Shown: positions 1 through 10,602, counted from the first letter of the stretch. The stretch: DNA of 64,000 bases from Amycolatopsis sp. NBC_01480 (GCF_036227205.1 NZ_CP109442.1:3968001-4032000); one strand, 5' to 3'. Notes: generated by a model from the letters alone, not told the origin. Numbers and translations: made by a program.

Positions 1-1
1 G

Positions 2-1606
2 TGGGCCGGTGACGAGAACATCGCCGACACCGTGGTGAAGGACGTCAAGAACCTGCCCGGCTCGCTCGGCGGCGGCCTGAACAAGGTGAAGAACGCCTTG
101 CCCGGCCCCGATTTCCTCGCCGTGATCGACGCGACGCAGGGCTCGGCGACGTACGGCAAGGTGGTGAACACCGCCACCGTCGGGCCGCTGGTCGAGAACG
201 AGCCGCACCACATGCAGTACGTGTGGCACAAGGGCAACACGATCTACGCCGGCGCGCTGTTCGCCGCGGCGACGTACGCGTTCGACGTCAGCGCGCTGCC
301 GCAGCTGAAGCTCAAGGGCGTCAGCCTGCCGACGCAGACGCTCGGCGGCTCGGTCCCGGACGCCTACTGGGTGCTCAAGGACGGCTCGGCGTACGGCACG
401 TACATGGGCGGCCCGGTCGTCCCGGGGCCGTACACCTACCAGGACGGCTCCACGCAGATCGGCAACGGCTTCGCGGGCAGCCCCGGCGAGGTCGTGCACT
501 TCGACCAGAACGCGCAGGTGCTGTCGCAGAACCCGGCGGCAACTCCGCAGGGGGACAACGCGAAGCTGTGCGACAACCTCCCGCAGCTGGGCAAGCCGTC
601 CTGCGCGAACCCGCACGGCGTCCAGGCCCGCGAGGACCTGAACACGCTGGTCACCAGTGACTACGCCGAACCGCGCAACATCATCCTCGACCCGGTGAAG
701 CAGCCGTCGCCGTACCTGCGGCGGCCGACCATCCGCACCTGGGACATCTCCGACCGCAACCACCCGAAGCTGAAGACCGTGTCGTACCTGCCGGACGGCC
801 CGCGCGCCGACCCGGCCGACCCGCTGCACTCGGAAAGCCGGGCGGCGATGGAGACCACGGTGACGAACCTGCCCGGGCACAAGGGCGCGTTCGCCGAAAC
901 CATGCAGGGCGGGGCGGTGTTCTACACGCCGGACATCACGGCGAAGGAGCCGCACTGGATCGAGGTGTTCGACGACGGCGCCGCCAACAAGGCGATGTAC
1001 GCGCAGAACGACTCGAACGGCGCCAGCTCCAACGGCGGCTGGATCCAGACGAGCCCGGACGACCGGTTCCTGTACCGCGCCATCGTCGGCCGCCAGAAGG
1101 GCACCCTCTCGGCGGACGACCCCGGCACCACCGGCGGCGTGTACGTGCTCGACATCCAGAAGCTGCTGGCCGCCGGCGACAACGTCGACGACATCAAGGG
1201 CCGCATCGACACCAAGGAGAAGGCGCAGCAGGGCGGCGGGGACGATCTGCCCACCGTCGTCGGCGCCGCGCCGATCAACCCGGGCACCGCGGCGGCCGGG
1301 CCGCACTGGGGCGCGTACGACAACTTCGCGCTCGGCAGCGACGGTTTCTACCACGAAACCACGCAGCCGCAGCACCTCGCGGTGTCGAACTACTTCGTCG
1401 CCCGGTCCGGTTTGGACGGTGACCACAAGGTCAACCTGCTGAACCTCTCGCCGGACGGCAAGGTCTCGGTGGACCAGAACTTCCGGGACGAGTTCACCGG
1501 CCAGGTCGGCATCAACTTCAACCGCAAGTCCTGGCCCCACGGGGACTTCGGCAACGCGAAGCCGCACTCGGAGCTGTTCGTGGTCGCGGACCAGAACGTG
1601 AAGTGA
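2..1606 (+). CDS. Beta-propeller-like protein, possibly selenium-binding-protein-like (5' truncated)
   Basis: The reading frame is open from base 2 with no stop upstream, so the gene begins before the window; a GTG at 32 is only the first start codon visible here. At least 534 residues are present. Motifs such as EPHHMQYVW, DAYWVLKDGSAYGTYMG, SPDDRFLY and HWGAYDNF, spaced through the protein, suggest a repeated beta-propeller, and the histidine-rich turns recall the selenium-binding/methanethiol oxidase family. That assignment is a weak resemblance only. Two cysteines lie in the KLCDNLPQLGKPSC segment. A hairpin terminator follows the stop, and a membrane protein gene follows in the same direction, so the two may act together. 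Function is unproven. Confidence 0.6.
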   Translation, partial: WAGDENIADTVVKDVKNLPGSLGGGLNKVKNALPGPDFLAVIDATQGSATYGKVVNTATVGPLVENEPHHMQYVWHKGNTIYAGALFAAATYAFDVSALPQLKLKGVSLPTQTLGGSVPDAYWVLKDGSAYGTYMGGPVVPGPYTYQDGSTQIGNGFAGSPGEVVHFDQNAQVLSQNPAATPQGDNAKLCDNLPQLGKPSCANPHGVQAREDLNTLVTSDYAEPRNIILDPVKQPSPYLRRPTIRTWDISDRNHPKLKTVSYLPDGPRADPADPLHSESRAAMETTVTNLPGHKGAFAETMQGGAVFYTPDITAKEPHWIEVFDDGAANKAMYAQNDSNGASSNGGWIQTSPDDRFLYRAIVGRQKGTLSADDPGTTGGVYVLDIQKLLAAGDNVDDIKGRIDTKEKAQQGGGDDLPTVVGAAPINPGTAAAGPHWGAYDNFALGSDGFYHETTQPQHLAVSNYFVARSGLDGDHKVNLLNLSPDGKVSVDQNFRDEFTGQVGINFNRKSWPHGDFGNAKPHSELFVVADQNVK

Positions 1607-1613
1607 CCCCTCG

Positions 1614-1652
1614 CCCGTGGCCGGCCGGCTGTAGCCGCCGGCCGGCCGCGGG
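1614..1652 (+). terminator. Hairpin terminator after the beta-propeller gene
   Basis: The 16-bp arms 1614-1629 and 1637-1652 pair with one G:U, leaving a 7-nt loop. The hairpin starts 8 nt after the stop codon and is followed by TTCCTTTC. It has no long T-tract, as is common in high-GC actinobacteria. Confidence 0.6.
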
Positions 1653-1724
1653 TTCCTTTCCCGCCGCTGTCCCGGCTTTCGGGACACCGGTCCCGCTGGC
1701 TCCTCCGTTCCCCGGAAGGTCTCC

Positions 1725-3485
1725 ATGGATCACCACGTCACGCCGGTGAGCACCGGTTCGTCCGGAGTGGACATCACCGCGCTGGTGCTGCGGCTGGTGC
1801 TGCTGCTGGCCACCGCGTTCCTTGCCGGCACCGGGATTCTCCGCCCGCTCGTGGGTGACCTGCCGCGGAAGCTGTGGCTGACCGTCAGCGGGCTGGGCCT
1901 GCTGTCCGCGGTGCTCGCGGCGGTTTCCGCGGCCACGGTCGAGGTGAACCTCGCCGCCCTGATCATCCACATCCTGCTCGCGCTGGCCGTGCCGGTGCTG
2001 CTGCGCTGGCCTTCCGCTGGCCGGTGGGCGTCGCTGGCGCTGGTGGTGCTCGTAGTCCTGGAGACCTCACTCGACGGCTCGGGCATCGACTTCGCCATCG
2101 ACACCGTGTACGTCGCCGCCGCCGCGCTGTGGTTCGGCATCACGCTGCTTTCGGCCTGGGTGCCGGCGGAGCAGTGGCGCGCGACGCAGTTCCGCGTCGG
2201 CCCGCTGTCCGTGACGCTCGGCGGGCTGCTGACGTTCGCGGGCGTCGTGCAGCTGGTGCTGTCCGGCGTCGGGTTCGACCGGCGGCTGTACGAGTCGCTG
2301 TTCGGCATCGCGTTGCTTGTCGTGGTCGCGCTGCCGGCCATGGTCGCCGTGCTGTCCGGAATCCTGTTGTCCCGCAACGGTTCCACGCGTGTGTACCGGT
2401 ATGGCGTGCTCGGCGTCGCGGCGGGTTTCGTCGCGTGGAGCGCGCTCGCGGCGGTGCCGCAGCCGCCGCCGTTGCCGATCCCCGGGGTGCCGCTGCTGGC
2501 CGACGCGACCGTCGGAGGCGGTTCGGTGCCCGTGCTGCTCAGCCCGCAACGGCCGGGGCGCAACCTCGTGCACTTCCCGCCCGGCGCCGGTGAAGGCCTT
2601 TCCGCCGGCGCCGAGGGCGGCCTGATCTCACCCGCCGTCGCGCGCGGCGGCGCCGAGGGCACCTGGGCCGACGTCGATCTCCCGCCCGGCCGCAGTTCCC
2701 TGGTGATCAAACGCGGCGACGCCACCACCACCGTCGAAGTGGACGCCGGCACCGCGCCGGGCCCGGTCATCGCCGACGCCGACGCGCCCGAATGCGCCTC
2801 GGCCGCGCTCGGCGGCTTGGTGGCCGAGAAGCACGACGTCCTCACAAGTTGCCCGTCCGACGCCCTTTCGCCCGAGGACAGCGGCGCGCTGGTGAAGCTG
2901 GTCGAGTTCCTGGCCGGCCGGAGGCCGTCGGCGATCACGTTGGTCGAGGATTCGTCGCCCCGCGGGGTGGCGGCCGCCCGGCTGGTGCGCGACACCGCCG
3001 CGCGCCTCGGCCTGCCCGTGCAAAAGGACGCCGGCGCGGACACCGCCCTGGTGGTCGTCTCGGGCTGGTCGGACGGCTACCTGGCGATGACGCGGGCCGC
3101 CGAATCGCAACGCCTCAAGCCGACGCACCAGTACGGCCTGTACCTCGCGCCGTGGCTCCTGAACGGCCCCATCGTGAACGCCGTGGCCAGTTCGTCGATG
3201 CCCCTGCGCTTCGACCCGCGCGACCAGCTGGCGGTGAGCTACGCAGTCACGGTCGGCAACACGTTCGGCGGCGAAAGCCCCACCATCGGCGGCTTCCGGT
3301 CTTGGCTGGGCCCGCAGTGGCAATCCGTGAACGGCGAAGTCCAGCTCTACGCCGCCGCGCAGGTGAACGCGATGCCCATGTACCCGGGCGAACAGCACGC
3401 CCCCGGCATGGAGGCGACCCGTGATTACGCGGGCCAATGGGTTCCGGACGGGACGATCGTGCCGGTCAGCGGACTCCTGCGATGA
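1725..3485 (+). CDS. Eight-helix membrane protein with large C-terminal extracytoplasmic domain
   Basis: The protein has 586 residues. About eight hydrophobic helices occupy residues 16-245 (roughly 16-38, 51-73, 77-96, 102-118, 126-148, 165-186, 193-216 and 226-245). The remaining 340 residues are soluble and contain two cysteines close to residues 350-370. The N-terminal membrane block loosely recalls CopD-type copper-resistance proteins, but no copper-ligand pattern was identified, so no function is assigned. The ATG at 1725 has GGAAGG about 8 nt upstream. It lies 118 nt after the beta-propeller gene in the same direction but beyond a terminator hairpin, so it is probably transcribed separately. 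Confidence 0.7.
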   Translation: MDHHVTPVSTGSSGVDITALVLRLVLLLATAFLAGTGILRPLVGDLPRKLWLTVSGLGLLSAVLAAVSAATVEVNLAALIIHILLALAVPVLLRWPSAGRWASLALVVLVVLETSLDGSGIDFAIDTVYVAAAALWFGITLLSAWVPAEQWRATQFRVGPLSVTLGGLLTFAGVVQLVLSGVGFDRRLYESLFGIALLVVVALPAMVAVLSGILLSRNGSTRVYRYGVLGVAAGFVAWSALAAVPQPPPLPIPGVPLLADATVGGGSVPVLLSPQRPGRNLVHFPPGAGEGLSAGAEGGLISPAVARGGAEGTWADVDLPPGRSSLVIKRGDATTTVEVDAGTAPGPVIADADAPECASAALGGLVAEKHDVLTSCPSDALSPEDSGALVKLVEFLAGRRPSAITLVEDSSPRGVAAARLVRDTAARLGLPVQKDAGADTALVVVSGWSDGYLAMTRAAESQRLKPTHQYGLYLAPWLLNGPIVNAVASSSMPLRFDPRDQLAVSYAVTVGNTFGGESPTIGGFRSWLGPQWQSVNGEVQLYAAAQVNAMPMYPGEQHAPGMEATRDYAGQWVPDGTIVPVSGLLR

Positions 3486-3711
3486 GACGCGGCCCGCTGG
3501 TTGGCAACCGCTCCGGTCATGTCCCGCGCGCTGCTCGGCGGATTCCACCGGCCAGGTCCGGTGTTGCTGGTCAGCCGACTTCACCCGCGAGGTCCCGATC
3601 TTCCGCCCCGGCGGGCGGATTCCGCTCAACCGGGCGGAGAAGTGCCCCACCGAAGTGGCGCCGTCGAAGTGTCCCCGAAGTGTCCCCGAAGTGTTCCGAG
3701 GAGAGGAATCC

Positions 3712-3993
3712 ATGAAACGCACCATCGCCCGTGTCCTGCTGCCGCTCGCTGTGGCGGGCGCGTTCGCCGCTCTCGCCGGGGGAGTGGCCGACGCCGCTCC
3801 CGCCGCACCGGCACCGGATTCGCCCGCGTTGCCGAGCTTGCCGACCGCTGGCCTCCCGGCCCTGCCGACCGGTGACGGCACGGCGATCTGGGCCCTCCCG
3901 GGCGTCGACCTGGGCGGGCTGCTCGGCCCGACCGTCCAGGCGCCGACCGAGTTGCTCGCGCCGCTGTTCAACCTCATCACCCCGATTTCCTGA
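3712..3993 (+). CDS. Small secreted protein, 93 aa
   Basis: The ATG at 3712 is preceded by a clear ribosome site (GAGGAGAGG). The first 28 residues form a Sec signal peptide: MKRT, then a hydrophobic core, then an A-D-A cleavage-like end. The mature part is short, about 65 residues, rich in Pro, Leu and Gly (LPSLPTAGLPALP) and free of cysteine. It is not a recognised family and is not a chaplin, because the chaplin motif is absent. It lies 20 nt upstream of a second small secreted protein of similar design, so the two are probably co-transcribed. Longer frames extending upstream to 3421 overlap the previous gene and are not favoured. Confidence 0.6.
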   Translation: MKRTIARVLLPLAVAGAFAALAGGVADAAPAAPAPDSPALPSLPTAGLPALPTGDGTAIWALPGVDLGGLLGPTVQAPTELLAPLFNLITPIS

Positions 3994-4013
3994 ACCAGCG
4001 AAAGGAAAATCCC

Positions 4014-4262
4014 ATGAAGAAGACCTTCACGCGGACCGTCGCGATCGTGGCGCTCGCGGGCGCCGGGGTGCTCGGTGCGTCCATGCCGGCGCTGGCCGCG
4101 ACGTCGGACCAGCCGGGTGTTGTCGTGGTCGACGAGCCGGACACCAGTGGTCTGAACAACCTGTGGACGTTCGCTCCGCTGGGTGTTCCGGTGCTCGGCC
4201 TGCTCCAGTCGATCAACGGTGTGCCGGGCAAGCTCCTGCCGGCCCCCGCCGCCGGTTACTGA
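4014..4262 (+). CDS. Small secreted protein, 82 aa
   Basis: An ATG with the ribosome site AAAGGAAA starts an 82-residue protein. It has a Sec signal peptide (MKKTFTRTVAIVALAGAGVLG, cleavage near A-L-A-A at about residue 29). The mature peptide of about 53 residues is acidic first (DEPDTSG) and hydrophobic towards the C-terminus (VPVLGLLQSINGVPGKLLP). No cysteine or known domain is present. The small size, signal peptide and hydrophobic tail resemble the gene just upstream, suggesting a pair of related surface peptides. The gene ends at a strong hairpin. Function is unknown. Confidence 0.6.
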   Translation: MKKTFTRTVAIVALAGAGVLGASMPALAATSDQPGVVVVDEPDTSGLNNLWTFAPLGVPVLGLLQSINGVPGKLLPAPAAGY

Positions 4263-4286
4263 GCGGCGATCACCCGGTAACGGCGG

Positions 4287-4314
4287 CCGGTGGCTCCCGC
4301 GCGGGAGCCACCGG
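4287..4314 (+). terminator. Perfect hairpin terminator
   Basis: CCGGTGGCTCCC at 4287-4298 pairs perfectly with GGGAGCCACCGG at 4303-4314 around a GCGC loop. It sits 24 nt after the stop of the 82-aa secreted protein and before the MmpS-like gene. No T-tract follows. Confidence 0.6.
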
Positions 4315-4338
4315 CCCCTCGGCGAGAGGAACGGGGAC

Positions 4339-4827
4339 GTGGACAGACAGATCGTCGGCAGGCTCGCGATCGCCGGTATCGCGGTGGTGGCCGTCGCGGC
4401 CGTGGTGGTGATCCTCGGCTCGGGCGGCGGCGACCCGGCGCCGGCCACGGTGGCCGTGGTGGGGGAGCCGTCGAGGCCCGCGCCCCAACGCGGCCCGGAC
4501 CAGACGGTGACCCGCACCCTCCCGCCGTCCACCTCGGTGGCCGCCGCCTCGAACGACTGGCCGGTCACCTACGAACTCACCGGCGCGGGCACCGCCACCG
4601 TGGTCTACGACGAGAACGGTCTGGGCCTGGTGCACCAGGAACTGTCCGTCCCGTTGCCGTGGCGCAAAGACCTGACGTGGCCGAACACGGGCGTCCCGCC
4701 GACCGTCCAGCTGATGGGCCAGGGCGCCGGTGCGGTGGAATGCCGGATCTCCATCCGGGGCGTGGTGGTCAAGACGGAGAAGTCGGCCCCCGGCGAGGTC
4801 GCCTCCTGCGCCGGCCGCCTCAGCTGA
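4339..4827 (+). CDS. MmpS-family-like membrane-anchored protein
   Basis: The GTG at 4339 follows GAGAGGA. The 162-residue product has one N-terminal transmembrane helix (residues 9-29), a Pro/Thr-rich linker and a C-terminal domain. That domain carries the pattern VTYELTG, VVYDENG, PLPW and a paired ECRI and SCAG cysteine arrangement, matching the MmpS fold known from mycobacteria, where it partners MmpL lipid transporters. No mmpL gene is visible, so this is a stand-alone MmpS-like protein facing the cell exterior. It follows a terminator hairpin, so it probably has its own promoter. The family call is reasonably strong; the partner is unknown. Confidence 0.65.
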   Translation: MDRQIVGRLAIAGIAVVAVAAVVVILGSGGGDPAPATVAVVGEPSRPAPQRGPDQTVTRTLPPSTSVAAASNDWPVTYELTGAGTATVVYDENGLGLVHQELSVPLPWRKDLTWPNTGVPPTVQLMGQGAGAVECRISIRGVVVKTEKSAPGEVASCAGRLS

Positions 4828-4848
4828 TCCGACACCACCGAAGCTGGT

Positions 4849-5337
4849 TCAGGTCAGGTTCTTCGAGAACCAGTGCTCCGCGTACTTGTCGTTGTTGAAG
4901 GGCTCGACCTCGGTGTAACCGGTGCGGGCGTAGAGGGCTCGGGCCTCGACGAGGTCGTCCCGGGTGTCCAGGCGCATGACGGTCGCGCCGAGTGCCCGGG
5001 CAGCGTCCTCGGCGGCCGCGACCAGGAGGGCGCCGGCACCATTCCCGCGGTGGCCTGGGCGGACGTACATCCGCTTCAGGACGCCCAGGCCCGGCTGCTC
5101 CACTCGCGTGCCGACGCAGCCGGTCATCGTGGCGTCGGACATGCGCGCGATGAGGAAGGTGCCGGTGGGCGCCACCAGGTCGTCGATCGGGTCCTCCGTC
5201 AGCGCCATGTCCACCTCCGCCTCGGTGACCGGCCGGCCCCAGTACCGAGCGGCGATCTCGGCGATGTACTCCCGGATGATCAGCCGGGAGTCCGGATGGT
5301 CGATGGGGGTCTCGGTGATCGTCCAGCTATCGTTCAC
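4849..5337 (-). CDS. GNAT-family N-acetyltransferase
   Basis: The product has about 162 residues if translation starts at the GTG ending at 5337; a longer form starting upstream (to 5445) is possible but would add unconserved Gly/Arg-rich residues. The GNAT core is plain: TGCVGTRV (beta 4), VLKRMYVRPGHRGNGAG (beta 4 to the acetyl-CoA pyrophosphate loop, with R-G-N-G-A-G) and the ALYARTGYTEVEPF C-terminal motif. The acceptor substrate cannot be predicted. The gene converges with the MmpS-like gene with 21 nt between the stops, and no hairpin was seen there. Confidence 0.8.
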   Translation of the reverse strand: MNDSWTITETPIDHPDSRLIIREYIAEIAARYWGRPVTEAEVDMALTEDPIDDLVAPTGTFLIARMSDATMTGCVGTRVEQPGLGVLKRMYVRPGHRGNGAGALLVAAAEDAARALGATVMRLDTRDDLVEARALYARTGYTEVEPFNNDKYAEHWFSKNLT

Positions 5338-5773
5338 CGCTCCATCGTCACCAGGTTGTCCACCGAAATTCACGCCCGGGCCAGGCCACGCCCGGCCGCC
5401 CGGCGAGCCCACCAGCCTCCGCCGGAGCCAGCCGAGGCCCGCCAAGCATCGAGGCGTTCGTCACCTCGCTCCCCCGCTCGGGGGAGCACGCCGCCCTGCA
5501 CCCGGCGAAGCGCCACCAAAGCCCCCGAACCGCGGACCGGCCCCCCGGCACCACTGCCGGACCCACCCGCGAGCTGCCCGAACCCTCCCTGTCACCACAC
5601 CGCTCCCTCCCCTCGACGAAGACGCCTCCCGCGCCCTCTGCCCCCGATCCTGACCGCCCACCCCGACAGAAACGGCGCGAATGGTGCGTTACGGCCATGT
5701 GTGTCACCCGAACGTGGAATGGGTACCGTGCGAGCCGCAAGGGGAAACCGCCACACCAAAGGGGAGTGCGTCA
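5338..5773. other. Gene-free stretch upstream of the small ORF
   Basis: About 436 nt contain no convincing gene. The first part may carry the promoter of the minus-strand acetyltransferase, or the N-terminus of a longer form of it. The segment 5460-5640 is Pro/Arg-rich when translated and looks non-coding. The AT-richer end (5690-5773) holds the candidate promoter and ribosome site of the 48-aa ORF. Confidence 0.4.
5701..5729 (+). promoter_or_regulatory. Candidate SigA-type promoter for the 48-aa ORF
   Basis: GTGTCA (5701-5706) and TACCGT (5724-5729) are separated by 17 nt and resemble -35 and -10 boxes. The predicted start would be near 5736, about 38 nt before the ATG. This rests on consensus matching only. 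Confidence 0.3.
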
Positions 5774-5920
5774 ATGGACGGCAACGGGACCGAAGAGAAG
5801 AAGGACCAGCCCAAGGGGAGCCACGCCGCGCCGGAGGGGGCCGGGGTCCACCCGCTGATCGACCTCTCGCGCGACCCGCACCCGGGCAAGCCCGACCACG
5901 CCAAGCCGGACGAGGAATAG
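5774..5920 (+). CDS. Small hydrophilic protein, 48 aa, unknown
   Basis: The ATG at 5774 has AAGGGGAG about 7 nt upstream. The 48-residue product is very hydrophilic, rich in Lys, Asp, Glu, Pro and His (EEKKDQPKG, HPGKPDHAKPDEE), with no hydrophobic core, signal peptide or cysteine, and is probably disordered. It has its own candidate promoter and lies about 350 nt upstream of rpsL. No family is recognised. The good ribosome site and clean start support it being real, but its small size keeps confidence moderate. Confidence 0.5.
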   Translation: MDGNGTEEKKDQPKGSHAAPEGAGVHPLIDLSRDPHPGKPDHAKPDEE

Positions 5921-6274
5921 GCGCTCGTCCCGCCATGTTCTGACCTATGGGACGGTTCGGTCGTGCCCCCACGTGGGCCCCAGCTGGGGTTACGATGGGC
6001 GGTCGCCGTCCCTTCGGACCCCCCGCCCGGACCTGCCGGGAAGTGGCCGGGTATCTTTGGAGACCGTGCCCGGCAGGCGTCGGGCCGCTCCGCGTGCCGT
6101 ATGGCATGAGCGGGGTGCTCGCGCACCCGGTTCACCGGCCTGGTTCACGTGGGGTTCCGACGGAAATCCCTCCGGGAAGTTACCGGTCGAAAGACCGTGA
6201 CGCGGGCCGACACGCCCGACCGCGGGGGCCGGTGAAGACACGAAGAAGCAAGATCACGACAGGAAGCTGGTCCA
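5921..6274 (+). promoter_or_regulatory. rpsL operon promoter and leader region
   Basis: This 354-nt gene-free stretch must hold the promoter and leader of rpsL-rpsG-fusA-tuf. Two perfect palindromes abut: CCCACGTGGG (5968-5977) and CCCCAGCTGGGG (5978-5989). They are followed at once by TACGAT (5991-5996), a possible -10 box. A second possible -10 box, TATCTT, lies at 6052-6057. The 17-mer CGACACGCCCGACCGCG at 6208-6224 recurs in the rpsJ leader. No -35 box is convincing. Confidence 0.45.
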
Positions 6275-6649
6275 TTGCCCACGATCCAGCAGCTGGTCCG
6301 CAAGGGCCGCCAGGACAAGGCTGCCAAGCAGAAGACCGCGGCCCTCAAGGGGAGCCCGCAGCGTCGTGGCGTGTGCACCCGCGTGTACACCACGACCCCC
6401 AAGAAGCCGAACTCGGCGCTGCGCAAGGTCGCGCGTGTGAAGCTGACCAGCGGCATCGAGGTCACGGCTTACATTCCCGGTGAGGGCCACAACCTCCAGG
6501 AGCACTCGATGGTGCTCGTGCGCGGTGGCCGAGTGAAGGACCTGCCGGGTGTCCGCTACAAGATCATCCGCGGCTCTCTCGACACCCAGGGTGTGAAGAA
6601 CCGTAAGCAGGCGCGCAGCCGTTACGGCGCGAAGAAGGAGAAGAGCTAA
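6275..6649 (+). CDS. rpsL: 30S ribosomal protein S12
   Basis: The protein has 124 residues, the family's usual length, and forms part of the decoding centre. Translation starts at TTG (TTG CCC ACG), with AGGAAG 8 nt upstream; no ATG or GTG fits the conserved [11 protein letters not shown] beginning. Residues linked to streptomycin resistance are wild type: Lys43 in [11 protein letters not shown], and Lys88 and Pro91 in VKDLPGVRY. The stop overlaps the rpsG start by one base (TAATG), so the two are translationally coupled. It is the first gene of the rpsL-rpsG-fusA-tuf operon. Confidence 0.98.
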   Translation: MPTIQQLVRKGRQDKAAKQKTAALKGSPQRRGVCTRVYTTTPKKPNSALRKVARVKLTSGIEVTAYIPGEGHNLQEHSMVLVRGGRVKDLPGVRYKIIRGSLDTQGVKNRKQARSRYGAKKEKS

Positions 6650-7119
6650 TGCCCCGCAAGGGTCCGGCCCCGAAGCGGCCGCTGATCTCCGACCCCGTCT
6701 ACGCCTCCCCGCTGGTCACCCAGCTGGTGAACAAGGTGCTGAAGGACGGCAAGCGTTCGCTGGCCGAGCGCATCGTGTACGGCGCCCTCGAAGGCGCCCG
6801 CGAGAAGTCCGGCACCGACCCGGTCGTCACGCTGAAGCGCGCCCTGGACAACGTGAAGCCCACCATCGAGGTGAAGAGCCGACGCGTCGGTGGCGCCACG
6901 TACCAGGTGCCGATCGAGGTCAAGCCGAACCGCTCCACGACCCTCGCGCTGCGCTGGCTGGTCTCCTTCTCGCAGGCCCGTCGCGAGAAGACGATGATCG
7001 AGCGCCTGCAGAACGAGCTGCTCGACGCGAGCAACGGCCTCGGGGCCAGCGTCAAGCGCCGTGAAGACACGCACAAGATGGCCGAGTCCAACAAGGCCTT
7101 CGCGCACTACCGCTGGTGA
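6649..7119 (+). CDS. rpsG: 30S ribosomal protein S7
   Basis: The 156-residue protein nucleates assembly of the 30S head by binding the 3' domain of 16S rRNA. It has the standard length and the conserved [11 protein letters not shown] start, GGATYQVP and ALRWLV segments, and the C-terminal [15 protein letters not shown] tail. The ATG at 6649 overlaps the rpsL stop codon by one base. A 63-nt gap separates it from fusA. In other bacteria S7 is an autogenous regulator of this operon; no S7 site was identified here. Confidence 0.98.
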   Translation: MPRKGPAPKRPLISDPVYASPLVTQLVNKVLKDGKRSLAERIVYGALEGAREKSGTDPVVTLKRALDNVKPTIEVKSRRVGGATYQVPIEVKPNRSTTLALRWLVSFSQARREKTMIERLQNELLDASNGLGASVKRREDTHKMAESNKAFAHYRW

Positions 7120-7182
7120 TTTCCGCCCGGCTGCCGATCCAAGCCATGCCGGGCCCCACGCTTGAGACAGGGGAACATTCTC

Positions 7183-9282
<2,100 letters not shown>

Positions 9283-9344
9283 TCCCCGTTCGCTCGCGGG
9301 CATAAGGGACACTCCTGAACGTCCGCAGCACAGACGAGAAATAT

Positions 9345-9372
9345 CGTGGGCCGGCAGCCACGCCGGCCCACG
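9345..9372 (+). promoter_or_regulatory. Intercistronic hairpin between fusA and tuf
   Basis: CGTGGGCCGGC (9345-9355) pairs perfectly with GCCGGCCCACG (9362-9372) around a 6-nt loop. It lies 37 nt before the tuf start with no T-tract, so it may be a partial terminator, an RNA-stability element or a processing site that sets tuf expression apart from fusA. Confidence 0.5.
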
Positions 9373-9408
9373 AGCACAAAAGCGAAATCAGTCCAGGAGG
9401 ACATTCCA

Positions 9409-10602
9409 GTGGCGAAGGCGAAGTTCGAGCGGAGCAAGCCGCACGTCAACATCGGGACCATCGGTCACGTTGACCACGGTAAGACGACTCTGACCGCGGC
9501 GATCACCAAGGTTCTGCACGACAAGTACCCGGAGCTCAACGAGTCGCGTGCGTTCGACCAGATCGACAACGCGCCCGAAGAGCGCCAGCGCGGTATTACG
9601 ATCAACATCTCGCACGTCGAGTACCAGACCGAGAAGCGTCACTACGCGCACGTGGACGCTCCCGGCCACGCGGACTACATCAAGAACATGATCACCGGTG
9701 CCGCTCAGATGGACGGCGCGATCCTCGTGGTCGCGGCGACCGACGGCCCGATGCCGCAGACCCGTGAGCACGTGCTGCTCGCCCGCCAGGTCGGCGTGCC
9801 CTACATCGTGGTCGCGCTGAACAAGGCCGACATGGTCGACGACGAGGAGATCCTCGAGCTCGTCGAGCTGGAGGTCCGCGAGCTGCTGTCCTCGCAGGAG
9901 TTCCCGGGCGACGACGCGCCGGTCGTGCGCGTGTCCGGCCTCAAGGCCCTCGAGGGCGACGAGAAGTGGGCCGAGGCCGTTCTCGAGCTCATGACCGCCG
10001 TCGACGACAACGTGCCGGACCCGGTGCGTGAGCTCGAGAAGCCGTTCCTGATGCCGATCGAGGACGTCTTCACGATCACCGGCCGCGGCACCGTGGTGAC
10101 CGGCCGTGTCGAGCGTGGCGTGGTCAACGTCAACGAAGAGGTCGAGATCGTCGGCATCAAGGAGAAGTCGCAGAAGACGACTGTCACCGGTGTCGAGATG
10201 TTCCGCAAGCTGCTCGACTCGGGCCAGGCGGGCGACAACGTCGGCCTCCTGCTGCGCGGCATCAAGCGCGAGGACGTCGAGCGTGGCCAGGTCGTCGTGA
10301 AGCCGGGCACCACCACCCCGCACACGAGCTTCGAGGGCCGGGTCTACATCCTGTCGAAGGACGAGGGCGGCCGTCACACCCCGTTCTTCAACAACTACCG
10401 CCCGCAGTTCTACTTCCGCACCACGGACGTGACCGGCGTCGTGACCCTCCCCGAGGGCACGGAGATGGTCATGCCGGGCGACAACACCGACATCTCGGTG
10501 GAGCTGATCCAGCCGGTCGCCATGGACGAGAACCTGCGGTTCGCCATCCGTGAGGGTGGCCGGACCGTCGGCGCGGGCCAGGTCACCAAGATCAACAAGT
10601 GA
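9409..10602 (+). CDS. tuf: Elongation factor Tu
   Basis: The 397-residue GTPase delivers aminoacyl-tRNA to the ribosomal A site. G1 [10 protein letters not shown]2 [13 protein letters not shown]3 DAPGHADY and G4 NKADMVD are intact, followed by two beta-barrel domains ending [15 protein letters not shown]. The GTG at 9409 is used because CCAGGAGGACA lies about 6 nt upstream and the protein then begins [14 protein letters not shown], as in actinobacterial homologues; the frame is open further upstream but not conserved. It is the last gene of the rpsL operon. Only one tuf copy is visible in the window. Confidence 0.98.
   Translation: MAKAKFERSKPHVNIGTIGHVDHGKTTLTAAITKVLHDKYPELNESRAFDQIDNAPEERQRGITINISHVEYQTEKRHYAHVDAPGHADYIKNMITGAAQMDGAILVVAATDGPMPQTREHVLLARQVGVPYIVVALNKADMVDDEEILELVELEVRELLSSQEFPGDDAPVVRVSGLKALEGDEKWAEAVLELMTAVDDNVPDPVRELEKPFLMPIEDVFTITGRGTVVTGRVERGVVNVNEEVEIVGIKEKSQKTTVTGVEMFRKLLDSGQAGDNVGLLLRGIKREDVERGQVVVKPGTTTPHTSFEGRVYILSKDEGGRHTPFFNNYRPQFYFRTTDVTGVVTLPEGTEMVMPGDNTDISVELIQPVAMDENLRFAIREGGRTVGAGQVTKINK

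Noticed and set aside
2628..4568. 646-codon minus-strand frame across several small genes
   Set aside because: It spans two signal-peptide genes, a terminator hairpin and the MmpS-like gene on the plus strand, all with ribosome sites; its product has no domain.
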